Below are positions 1 through 5,909 of a DNA stretch of 16,065 nt, piece after piece; the stretch's first letter is position 1; each line of letters begins with the position of its first letter. Origin of the DNA: an uncultured Clostridia bacterium (GTDB taxonomy: Bacteria; Bacillota; Clostridia; Peptostreptococcales; Acidaminobacteraceae); NCBI GenBank assembly GCA_945950065.1, contig CAMFGQ010000021.1, forward strand, positions 1-16,065, in the 5' to 3' direction. A program made the translations under genes and the position numbers. The notes below the pieces were generated by a model, which saw only the letters and a list, made by a program, of their open reading frames with translations, did not search any database and had not been told where the DNA came from.

Positions 1-349
1 TATCCTGCTCAAAGACTTCTGTTTCTTCTGTATCTAAATCAAGGCAGGAACCTATTAAGAACCGATTCTTCGTAAGCGTCAACCCTCAAAGTGGTGACCA
101 AGAGTGATAGGAGCAGACTTGTAAACACCAAATCTACTTTGTCGAATCATCTTTTACTGATCTTAAGGCAGAAGACGCTTTTTGCTGTCTCATGAGTTTC
201 TTCATTTTTCTTTCAAATCGTTCTGAGAAGACATAGTCTAGGTCTTCTTCCCGAGGAAGAGAACGAAGCAGCTGGGTTTCTAAGCGGATGATGATTTCGT
301 GTAGAGCCTCATCAGTCAGTGGAAACTCACTCTTATTGGCCTTCCTTTC
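1..349 (-). pseudogene. remnant of an anti-sigma-like (DUF4367-type) membrane protein
   Basis: On the minus strand a frame open from 349 to a TAG at 136-134 reads FPLTDEALHEIIIRLETQLL, then LPREEDLDYVFSERFERKMK and KLMRQQK. This resembles the N-terminus of clostridial DUF4367-type proteins, which start with an acidic helix and then a 'FS..FE.KM.KL.R.Q' motif before a membrane helix. The frame has no ATG and is closed upstream by a TGA at 352-350. After the TAG, a shifted frame (about 119-42) reads SLLLSLLVTTLRVDAYEESV, which looks like the membrane helix and following segment such proteins have. Another shift gives an acidic stretch (DLDTEETEVFEQD) to the window edge. At least three lesions would be needed, so I call it a pseudogene. 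The family assignment is from memory and tentative. Confidence 0.4.
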
Positions 350-550
350 TCATACTCTTTTGCACTCCCATAGATATCCTTGTGGTGTTCTCTACTATAG
401 TAACGAAAGAGCCTCTCGTTTTGTGACAGAAGTTCGCATCTTTTTTTTGAAAGACAATAAATTCGGTGTAGATAGCTAACAGAGAAGCTCACTACAAAGA
501 ATCCTACACGACGAGTGTAAAAGCATCCTAGTGGCTTTTGTTCCTTTCAT
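316..550 (-). pseudogene. decayed coding sequence after a promoter and start codon
   Basis: On the minus strand an AGAGAGG ribosome-binding site precedes an ATG at 550-548. That frame (first residues MKGTKATRMLLHSS) hits a stop at about 476 after 24 codons. A second minus frame is open across the same area down to a TGA at 318-316. It has protein-like composition, including a stretch reading CELLSQNERLFRYY and then SREHHKDIYGSAKEYEKGRP, but no start codon. I read this as one gene broken by a frameshift. I do not recognise the product. Its place just before an anti-sigma-like remnant would suit a regulatory partner, but that is inference. A spurious open frame is the alternative. Confidence 0.35.
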
Positions 551-604
551 TTTTACCTCTCTGAAATAGATCATCGCGTAGTCTTATCAATCAATCTTAT
601 CATT

Positions 605-633
605 ATTGTAAAAATAACTTTCTTAAGGTTCAA
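605..633 (-). promoter_or_regulatory. sigma-A-type promoter of a decayed minus-strand gene
   Basis: Read on the minus strand there is a -35 TTGAAC (633-628), a 17-base spacer and a -10 TACAAT (610-605). Two CTTAAG hexamers flank the -35 region and form a small inverted repeat, which could be an operator. The promoter points at a ribosome-binding site and ATG near 550, where coding now breaks down. The promoter call is from sequence pattern only. Confidence 0.5.
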
Positions 634-667
634 GAGAGAGAAACTTAAGATTTGATTAACCTAAAGA

Positions 668-701
668 AAAGCTATTGATTTAAGGATAAATCCATAGCTT
701 T
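668..701. repeat. long perfect hairpin in non-coding DNA
   Basis: Arms AAAGCTAT-T-GATTTA and TAAATC-C-ATAGCTTT pair over 14 base pairs with one mismatch and an AGGA loop. On the minus strand the hairpin is followed by TCTTT, so it could act as a weak back-up terminator for the operon ending at 811. The rest of 480-757 holds only smaller inverted repeats (TACAC/GTGTA at 505-519 and AAAAGC/GCTTTT at 519-539) and no gene that I can see. Confidence 0.5.
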
Positions 702-756
702 AAGATCTCATCATTCCTTTAAAAGTCAGATTGAGTTGGCGAAAAAGGCAGAGAAA

Positions 757-806
757 TTAAATAAAAAACACCCCTTGCTCAAGGACTTTCTCGAACAAGA
801 GGTGTT
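757..806 (-). terminator. intrinsic terminator of the trpS-ATPase-LysE operon
   Basis: On the minus strand the arm AACACCTCTTGTTC (806-793) pairs with GAGCAAGGGGTGTT (780-767) over 14 base pairs, counting two G-U pairs. A T-rich tract TTTTATTT follows. It begins 5 bases after the stop codon of the LysE-family gene. Confidence 0.92.
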
Positions 807-810
807 GGAT

Positions 811-1413
811 TTATAGGATTCCGCTTAAGAGCAGCTTTCCTCCATAGAAGACAAGCACAGCTCCACAGATCCACTGAATGATTTGAAGCACTTTTGGACT
901 GATGAGTCCCCTAAAGAGATGGACCCCTATGGTAAGAAAGGAGAACCATAAAAAGGAAGCCGTTGCCACCCCTCCAATAAAATACTTGGCTAAATGGGGA
1001 GCAAGGGATGCACGAAAGGCACCCAGGAAAAGCGTTCCATCAATAATGGCCTGGGGATTAAGCCAGGTAACGATGCCGGCTTGAAGAATCGCTTTACTTA
1101 GGCTATGTTCATCCTTTGTCACTTCAAAGGACTCCACTTTCTTAAAGAGGAGAGTCCCACCGATATACACAACAAGCGCCCCTCCTAGATAGATGATGAT
1201 CTTTTGTAGGAGAGGTCTTGTCTCCATGAGCTTACCGATCCCATAGAAACAGGCCATGGCAAGGGTGATATCAAAGAAAATCACAGCCAAAGTCGTTAGG
1301 AGTGCTTCACGCCTTTTTCTGGTAATGGCATTATTGATGACGAAGATATTTTGCATGCCCAGAGGTGCTACATAAGCAAAGCCTAGGGCAATTCCCTGTA
1401 GGAAAGCCTTCAT
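811..1413 (-). CDS. LysE/ArgO-family amino-acid exporter
   Basis: Predicted inner-membrane exporter of 200 residues, the usual length for the LysE/RhtB/ArgO superfamily, which pumps amino acids out of the cell. About six hydrophobic segments are visible. The N-terminal signature AYVAPLGMQNIFVINNA (residues 13-29) matches the family's conserved GPQN-type first helix, and the mid-protein TWLNPQAIIDGTLFLGAF is the conserved second repeat motif. The ATG overlaps the TGA of the upstream ATPase gene by four bases (ATGA), with a GGAGG about 10 bases before, so the two are translationally coupled. It is the last gene of the T-box-controlled trpS operon and is followed by a strong terminator. The substrate cannot be read from sequence. 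Arginine or lysine is typical of the family, while Trp export would make little sense for a gene induced by Trp-tRNA shortage. Confidence 0.9.
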   Translation of the reverse strand: MKAFLQGIALGFAYVAPLGMQNIFVINNAITRKRREALLTTLAVIFFDITLAMACFYGIGKLMETRPLLQKIIIYLGGALVVYIGGTLLFKKVESFEVTKDEHSLSKAILQAGIVTWLNPQAIIDGTLFLGAFRASLAPHLAKYFIGGVATASFLWFSFLTIGVHLFRGLISPKVLQIIQWICGAVLVFYGGKLLLSGIL

Positions 1414-2894
1414 TTCTTCTTGATTCCTCCAAGAACACCTCGCATGATCTCTCTTCCTAGCTGTGATCCGATGGATCCCATGGTGTTTTTAATCATACGT
1501 TCTACAGGTGTGTCTCGAGATGAGCGTGGACGGAGTAGACTATCTAGGAGTCCTCCTCCCCCTTCATCTTTCTTTCCCTTTGAGGCTTCTTTTTCTTCCT
1601 GCAGCTTTGCTTCTTCTGCTGCCATCTCCTGGGCTCTTGCCCGTAAGACTTCAAAGGCAGACTCAGAATCAAAGGTTTTCTCATACTTTTGGAAAAAGTA
1701 GGAGTTGCGGATGCTCTGCACAACCCTGTCTTCTGATACAGGCTCCATAGAGGAGGCAGGTGCCAAGATAAAAGCTTTTTGCACAGGTGTTGGAGCCCCA
1801 CTGTCATCTAAAGTAGAGAGTAGGGCCTCTCCTGTTTTAAGATTGAGAAGCTCTTCTTGTACATTCATACTTCCATCATTTCTAAAGGAATCAGCCACTG
1901 CTTTGACAACACGTTGTTCTGCAGGTGTATAAGCACGAAGGGCGTGCTGGATGCGGCTACCAAGTTGAGCAAGGATGTTATCTGGTATATCACGGGGATT
2001 TTGGGTGATAAAGAAAATCCCTACACCCTTACTGCGTACCAGCTTAACGATCTGTTCAATACGCTCCAAAAGGATCTTTGAAGAATTTTGGAAGAGCAGA
2101 TGAGCTTCTTCAAAGAAGAAAACAAGTTTAGGTAGAGGTTGATCACCTACTTCCGGTAATTCTTCATAGAGTTCCGATAGCAAATAGAGAATAAAAGCGG
2201 AATAGATATCAGGGCTATGGTAGATCTTTGTCGCATCCAAAATGTTAATGACGCCTCTACCTTGCGGATCTTTCTGTAAGAAATCACGGATATCAAGAGC
2301 TGGCTCTTCAAAGAAGCCTTCAGCTCCTTGTTGTTCGAGCACAAGCAGCGAACGCTGAATAGCACTGATGGACTGCTTGGACATGTTTCCATAGTCTTTT
2401 GAGAGTTCAGCTGAATTCTCATAGGCAAATTTTAACATCTCCGTTAAGTCTTTAAAGTCCAGAAGCAGTAGTCCCTGATCGTCAGCGATTTTGAACACGG
2501 CATAGAGAACACCAGTTTGTGTATCGTTGAGATTCAGAAGACGGCTAAGAAGTAGGGGTCCCATTTCACTGATGGTGGTTCGTAGAGGGATTCCTTTTTC
2601 TTTGAGGACATCCCAGAAGTTCACACTGAAGGATTCAAAGGTAGGTGTTGGTGCACCGATGTTTTCTAGCCTCTCTTGTAATTTTGGGATGAGGGAACCG
2701 GCTTCTAGGAATCCATTGATGTCGCCTTTAATGTCAGTAATGAATACAGGAACACCTGCTTTAGCGAATTCCTCAGCCATGAGTTTGATGGTGACAGTCT
2801 TTCCGGTACCAGTGGCTCCAGCAACAAGACCGTGGCGATTGGCCATGGACTCGTCGAAGGAAATGAGTTGTCCGTCTTTTACTGCGATGTACAT
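1410..2894 (-). CDS. HerA-like ATPase, DUF853 (YjgR-type)
   Basis: A 494-residue P-loop ATPase of the HerA/FtsK fold, close in length and layout to E. coli YjgR. The Walker A motif GATGTGKT is at residues 26-33 and is followed by the family's FITDIKGDINGF block (51-62). Walker B is in LVFFFEEAHLLF (257-268), and the sensor-like FFITQNPRDIP follows at about 294-304. The C-terminus is basic and low in complexity, with a charged helix (AQEMAAEEAKLQEEKEASKG) before a Gly-rich segment and a KKK end. The cellular role of the family is not firmly known; DNA translocation or helicase activity is inferred from HerA. The ATG is preceded by AAGGAGG with good spacing, 13 bases after the trpS stop, so it lies in the same transcript. 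Fold assignment is secure; biological function is not. Confidence 0.93.
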   Translation of the reverse strand: MYIAVKDGQLISFDESMANRHGLVAGATGTGKTVTIKLMAEEFAKAGVPVFITDIKGDINGFLEAGSLIPKLQERLENIGAPTPTFESFSVNFWDVLKEKGIPLRTTISEMGPLLLSRLLNLNDTQTGVLYAVFKIADDQGLLLLDFKDLTEMLKFAYENSAELSKDYGNMSKQSISAIQRSLLVLEQQGAEGFFEEPALDIRDFLQKDPQGRGVINILDATKIYHSPDIYSAFILYLLSELYEELPEVGDQPLPKLVFFFEEAHLLFQNSSKILLERIEQIVKLVRSKGVGIFFITQNPRDIPDNILAQLGSRIQHALRAYTPAEQRVVKAVADSFRNDGSMNVQEELLNLKTGEALLSTLDDSGAPTPVQKAFILAPASSMEPVSEDRVVQSIRNSYFFQKYEKTFDSESAFEVLRARAQEMAAEEAKLQEEKEASKGKKDEGGGGLLDSLLRPRSSRDTPVERMIKNTMGSIGSQLGREIMRGVLGGIKKK

Positions 2895-2907
2895 ATTGCC
2901 TCCTTAA

Positions 2908-3894
2908 TTAAAGAACGAAGCCGACTTTTTGTTTGACATCATCCAGTGTTGGTTTGGCAAGTTCTCTGGCTTTTTGAGCTCCTTTGGTATAGATTTTACG
3001 GAGTTCTTCAGGATCCGAGAGGAAATCTCTCGTTCTCTTTTGTAGAGGAAGAAGTTCACCGAGAAGAACTTCGGTTACATCCTCTTTTAGCTCCTTATAC
3101 CCTTTGCCATCAAAGTGTAGCAGTGCTTCATCAATGGTTTTACCGCTGAGAAGCGCAAAGATATTTAGGAGATTTTTTACTCCAGGTTGTGCATCGTCAT
3201 AAGCAATGGTTCCTAGGCTATCGGTAACGGAGCGAGATACTTTTTTGCGAATGCTCTTTTCGTCTTCCATGAGGAAGATGATGCCATTTTGGTTTTCTGC
3301 TGATTTATGCATGGAAGCAGTAGGATTTTGGAGATCATAGATCTTGGCACCAAAGGGATTAAAGTGTCCTTTAGGCACGGTAAAGGTCTTTCCATAGGCA
3401 TTGTTAAAGCGAATGGCTAGATCTCTTGTCAGTTCAAGATGTTGAGACTGGTCTTCTCCAACGGGAACAAGTTCTGCTTGATAGAGAAGAATATCTGCAG
3501 CCATCAGGGTTGGATAATTAAAAAGTCCTGTAGGAATGCTCTCGCCAAGCTTTGCAGATTTATCTTTATACTGCACCATACGGGAGAGTTCTCCCATATA
3601 GGCGTGACAAGCAAGGATCCAGGCTAGCTCTGTGTGTTCAGGTACATGGGACTGGATAAAGAGAAGTCCTTTTTCTGGATCAAGTCCCGCAGCAAGATAC
3701 AAGGAGAGATTGGTAAGGGTTCTCTCACGAAGAAGCTCAGGGTCTTGTTTTACAGTAATGGCGTGTAAGTCGACGATGGAGTAAAGGGTTTCATAGTTAT
3801 CTTGGAAATTTACCCAGTTACGAAGAGCTCCCAGATAATTTCCAATGGTTAAATCGCCTGATGGTTGAATTCCACTAAAGATTCGTTTTTTCAT
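2908..3894 (-). CDS. trpS: tryptophan-tRNA ligase
   Basis: Class Ic aminoacyl-tRNA synthetase of 328 residues, charging tRNA-Trp with tryptophan in the cytosol. The N-terminus SGIQPSGDLTIGNYLGA carries the HIGH-equivalent as TIGN (16-19). Family motifs MVQYKDKSAK (106-115), FNYPTLMAADILLY (125-138) and PVGEDQSQHLELTRD (144-158) are all present. The KMSKS loop reads TASMHKSAENQNG, so the usual KMSKS is SMHKS (194-198): the second Lys is kept and the first is Ser. I start at ATG 3894-3892 because TTGGAGG lies 7 bases before it. A longer frame with a GTG at 3945 would run through the T-box terminator and is not credible. First gene of a three-gene operon under a Trp T-box. Confidence 0.97.
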   Translation of the reverse strand: MKKRIFSGIQPSGDLTIGNYLGALRNWVNFQDNYETLYSIVDLHAITVKQDPELLRERTLTNLSLYLAAGLDPEKGLLFIQSHVPEHTELAWILACHAYMGELSRMVQYKDKSAKLGESIPTGLFNYPTLMAADILLYQAELVPVGEDQSQHLELTRDLAIRFNNAYGKTFTVPKGHFNPFGAKIYDLQNPTASMHKSAENQNGIIFLMEDEKSIRKKVSRSVTDSLGTIAYDDAQPGVKNLLNIFALLSGKTIDEALLHFDGKGYKELKEDVTEVLLGELLPLQKRTRDFLSDPEELRKIYTKGAQKARELAKPTLDDVKQKVGFVL

Positions 3895-4092
3895 ACTTCC
3901 TCCAATCAATAAAAAAGCGCCCTCATTATAGGGCGCAGTATGCACGGTACCACCTACTTGGTTCTCTTAGGTAACGCCTCTTTAAGGCGGAGCATCTCCA
4001 AGGTCCATTCGCAGATTCCTTTCACTGGGTTTCACCACGCCCCAGCTCTCTCTAGAAAGGAGTTACTGTTACTCTTTCTTTTCAGCAATGCT
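3895..4092 (-). promoter_or_regulatory. T-box leader, tRNA-Trp specific
   Basis: The leader between the promoter and trpS carries the conserved T-box core AGGTGGTACCG (3955-3945, minus strand), which pairs with the uncharged tRNA acceptor end. Upstream are a Stem I with AGAGAG and a GAATGGACC specifier region, and a GGCGTTACC segment typical of the stem before the antiterminator. The specifier codon is TGG (4007-4005), which is Trp and fits the downstream gene. When tRNA-Trp is charged, the terminator at 3908-3936 should form. When it is uncharged, the antiterminator forms and the operon is read through. This mechanism is established for T-boxes; the boundaries here are approximate. Confidence 0.95.
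3908..3936 (-). terminator. T-box-controlled terminator before trpS
   Basis: On the minus strand GCGCCCT (3936-3930) pairs with AGGGCGC (3923-3917), with a 6-base loop and then TTTTTTATT. It starts just after the T-box core and ends about 8 bases before the trpS ribosome-binding site, the standard T-box arrangement. Confidence 0.93.
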
Positions 4093-4099
4093 TACAAGA

Positions 4100-4128
4100 A
4101 GTATACAAAAGAGGATAGAATGCGTCAA
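4100..4128 (-). promoter_or_regulatory. sigma-A promoter of the trpS operon
   Basis: On the minus strand the -35 TTGACG (4128-4123) and -10 TATACT (4105-4100) are separated by exactly 17 bases. Transcription should start near 4092-4094, giving a T-box leader of roughly 200 bases. Confidence 0.88.
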
Positions 4129-4278
4129 GGGGAGGGGGATAAAGGGCGAGGAACAGGAGTTGGATGAATGAGACGAATTTACCTATCAAGGAAGGTTTTA
4201 AAAAGATCTTTATCTGTCACCGTCACTTGGTTAATTTGATAAAAGGGGGAGGGTCAAGGTGGAGAGGAGAAAGACAGA

Positions 4279-4307
4279 TTGACTGTATATCGATATACCG
4301 ATATAAC
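4279..4307 (+). promoter_or_regulatory. XRE-gene promoter with embedded palindromic operator
   Basis: -35 TTGACT (4279-4284), a 17-base spacer and -10 TATAAC (4302-4307). The spacer holds the perfect 12-base palindrome TATATCGATATA (4286-4297), and CGATATA repeats at 4291-4297 and 4299-4305, reaching into the -10. A repressor bound there would block RNA polymerase, so autorepression by the XRE protein made from 4330 is the natural inference. The 5' leader is very short: the GGAGG is at 4317-4321, a few bases after the expected start of transcription. Confidence 0.78.
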
Positions 4308-4329
4308 GAGGATAAAGGAGGGCTGAGTT

Positions 4330-4536
4330 ATGATAAAAGATTTAATTAAAAAGAAAGGCATGAGTTTGTATAGATTGTCAAAAAACAGCGGAATTCCTTA
4401 CACAACGATTAACGATATTTATCACAGCAGAACAAATCTTAAAAACTGTGCTGCTGAAACCGTATATAGACTTGCTCGGCAGCTTAATGTCCCCATGGAA
4501 GAGCTGCTGGAGCCCTATCTTAGCGAACGAAATTGA
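4330..4536 (+). CDS. XRE/Cro-C1-type HTH protein (N-terminal part of a frameshifted gene)
   Basis: A 68-residue protein that is almost entirely a lambda-repressor-like helix-turn-helix. The recognition region is SLYRLSKNSGIPYTTINDIY (about residues 12-31), and the C-terminal part is TVYRLARQLNVPMEELLEPY. The start is an ATG 8 bases after GGAGG. The frame ends at a TGA (4534-4536), and the next frame continues at once with a domain normally fused to this HTH, so the intact gene was probably 4330-4897. An extra A near 4529-4531 (CGAAATT rather than CGAATT) would account for the break. It could still act alone as a DNA-binding autorepressor. Alternatives are two separate genes, programmed frameshifting or an assembly error. 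Confidence 0.8.
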   Translation: MIKDLIKKKGMSLYRLSKNSGIPYTTINDIYHSRTNLKNCAAETVYRLARQLNVPMEELLEPYLSERN

Positions 4537-4897
4537 TTTTGAGCTATTTAAAAGCAATGTTGGTCATAGACTAAAGGAACTTGGTGACAGAGACTTTATC
4601 CTAGAACTTCTTAAAAAGGATGACATTAGCAAATTCTATGAAAAAAAATGGTATCCAGAAAGCCTATACTTGTTAGCTATGTTAGATTATCTCAGTCGAA
4701 TGAATGATCTACCCTTATGTACAAATTACGAAGAGTTTCGTGGCCACAAATTAGAGGAGATACTTTATCCCTCGAGCGTTTTGGTGATGGATTTAGTTGC
4801 TGATTCCCACCAAGCAAGAGATGAAGCAGTAGCAGAGTCAATCCCCGAATTTTTACGTCACAACATTGTAGAAAAAGAGGTGAGAAATGTTGAATAA
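4532..4897 (+). pseudogene. C-terminal domain of the XRE-family regulator, out of frame
   Basis: This frame continues the HTH protein after a one-base shift and reads IDFELFKSNVGHRLKELGDR, then WYPESLYLLAMLDYLSRMND, and ends IPEFLRHNIVEKEVRNVE. I recall this roughly 120-residue domain as a regular C-terminal extension of small XRE proteins in Firmicutes, often sitting before an AbiEii-type nucleotidyltransferase toxin gene. The frame has no obvious ribosome-binding site of its own. Possible starts (GTG 4448, ATG 4487) lie inside the HTH coding region and would add out-of-frame residues. The composition is well preserved, so the lesion is recent, or the two halves are made by frameshifting or reinitiation. 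If the extra base is a sequencing error, the true gene is one 188-residue protein. Confidence 0.65.
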
Positions 4898-4925
4898 ATC
4901 TACGGATGAAGTGATGATAAAGTAG
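4887..4925 (+). CDS. 12-codon ORF coupled to the XRE gene, possible start of a lost gene
   Basis: An ATG at 4887 with GAGGTG six bases before it overlaps the end of the XRE reading frame (stop 4895-4897) and encodes MLNKSTDEVMIK before a TAG. The coupling looks like the start of a downstream operon gene, but nothing coding follows before the minus-strand MerR gene. It may be the 5' stub of a deleted partner, such as a toxin, or it may be chance. A 12-base-pair bulged hairpin (4944-4955 with 4971-4983) follows without a T tract. Confidence 0.25.
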   Translation: MLNKSTDEVMIK

Positions 4926-5017
4926 ATTGACTCCTCTAGGGATAAACTTCTTCCTCAACAACCTATGGATAGGGAGAAGGTTTGTGATAATCCATGTCTA
5001 CTGATCTTTGGCGTTTT

Positions 5018-5773
5018 TTAAGCCAAGTATACTTCCATTGCTTTTAGAAGAAACTCAGCACCTTCTTTTACGACATCATCATAGTAAGCACTAAAGCGTG
5101 GATCTTCTACGTACATTTTAACAAGTCCAAGATGAGCTACCTTGGAGTAGGTTCCCCAGCTCAAGGTAATCCATTCTTGATGAAGTTTGCAGAGTTCTTT
5201 CGCAATAGGGCCAGCATGATCTCCATCTTCCACTGCTTTTATTAGAGTGTGTTTGATTTTTTCCTCTAATGCTTTCCAGTGTTCATATTCTTCTTTTGTC
5301 ATGGAAGAGATACTTTGATGGCTCTTGTCTAGGGCATCATCGCCGTATTTTTCTCTGATTTCTTTACCGTATTTCTGTTGGTTATCTTGAATCAGTTTTT
5401 CTTTGAAGGCTTCAAATTTTTCTTCGTTCTTCATTTTGATTTCTCCTTTCTTTTCAGAAATGGTCTTTTTCACAGTAGTGATTAAGGCATCTATTTTTCT
5501 TTTTCGTTCACTTAGCTGGGCTAAATGCTCATCTAGAGCAGCTAAGGGATCAAAGTCTTTGGCGTAGAGAATCTTTTTTATCTCAGAGAGCTCCACGCCT
5601 AGTTCTCTATAGAAGAGAATTTGTTGAAGAAGGTCAACGTCTTCTTCAGAATAGATCCTATAATCATTCTCTTCATTCCTTTTCGGAGAGAGTAGACCAA
5701 TCTTATCGTAGTATCTCAGGGTCCTTGGTGTTAGCCCCGAGAGTTTAGCGAGCTCACTTGTTGTATAGTTCAT
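5018..5773 (-). CDS. MerR-family regulator with TipAS drug-sensing domain
   Basis: A 251-residue activator of the TipAL/Mta type. Residues 1-70 form the MerR winged helix (YTTSELAKLSGLTPRTLRYY, then DKIGLLSP and YRIYSEEDVDLLQQILFYRE). A coiled-coil dimerisation helix follows to about 115, and residues 120-250 are a TipAS domain with the typical EKYGDDALDKS and MTKEEYEHWKALEEKIK segments. TipAS domains bind hydrophobic or thiopeptide drugs and twist the promoter into an active form; the ligand here is unknown. The start is an ATG preceded by GGGAGGG. The promoter just upstream has the 19-base spacer expected for MerR targets, so autoactivation is likely. No efflux pump is adjacent; the nearest, a MATE gene, is about 6 kb away. 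Confidence 0.95.
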   Translation of the reverse strand: MNYTTSELAKLSGLTPRTLRYYDKIGLLSPKRNEENDYRIYSEEDVDLLQQILFYRELGVELSEIKKILYAKDFDPLAALDEHLAQLSERKRKIDALITTVKKTISEKKGEIKMKNEEKFEAFKEKLIQDNQQKYGKEIREKYGDDALDKSHQSISSMTKEEYEHWKALEEKIKHTLIKAVEDGDHAGPIAKELCKLHQEWITLSWGTYSKVAHLGLVKMYVEDPRFSAYYDDVVKEGAEFLLKAMEVYLA

Positions 5774-5810
5774 GTTCCCTCCCTTTTATTCTTTCTCGCG
5801 AGATAAGCTT

Positions 5811-5841
5811 AGTATAAAGCATGACCTAAGGTAAAGGTAAA
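5811..5841 (-). promoter_or_regulatory. MerR-type promoter, 19-base spacer
   Basis: On the minus strand -35 TTTACC (5841-5836) and -10 TATACT (5816-5811) are 19 bases apart, longer than the 17 normal for sigma-A and diagnostic of MerR-activated promoters. The spacer contains the near-dyad TTACCTTAGGTCA, where the regulator should sit. It faces the MerR/TipAS gene, which suggests self-activation on drug binding. Confidence 0.72.
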
Positions 5842-5850
5842 GAGGATGAT

Positions 5851-5880
5851 TAAGAAAAACCTTCAGCGGTTCACTGAAGG
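5851..5880 (-). terminator. terminator of the lipoprotein gene
   Basis: On the minus strand CCTTCAG (5880-5874) pairs with CTGAAGG (5866-5860) around a 7-base loop and is followed by TTTTTCTT. It lies 30 bases after the stop codon of the lipoprotein gene and isolates it from the MerR promoter. Confidence 0.92.
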
Positions 5881-5909
5881 CAAATTTAGTCCAAATCTTG
5901 CTGTGTTTT

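Noticed and set aside
288..479. Plus-strand ORF of 63 codons
   Set aside because: The minus strand carries the protein-like signal here; this frame has no family resemblance and no convincing ribosome-binding site.
2527..2907. 126-codon plus-strand ORF inside the ATPase gene
   Set aside because: It is the antisense shadow of the well-supported HerA-like gene, with no ribosome-binding site or family resemblance.
3895..3945. N-terminal extension of trpS from a GTG at 3945
   Set aside because: The extra 17 codons lie in the T-box terminator, and the ATG at 3894 has its own well-spaced GGAGG.
4164..4349. Plus-strand ORF of 61 codons before the XRE gene
   Set aside because: It has no ribosome-binding site, unnatural composition, and runs through the XRE promoter and ribosome-binding site.
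4944..4983. Terminator after the XRE region
   Set aside because: A bulged 12-base-pair hairpin is present but no T tract follows on either strand.
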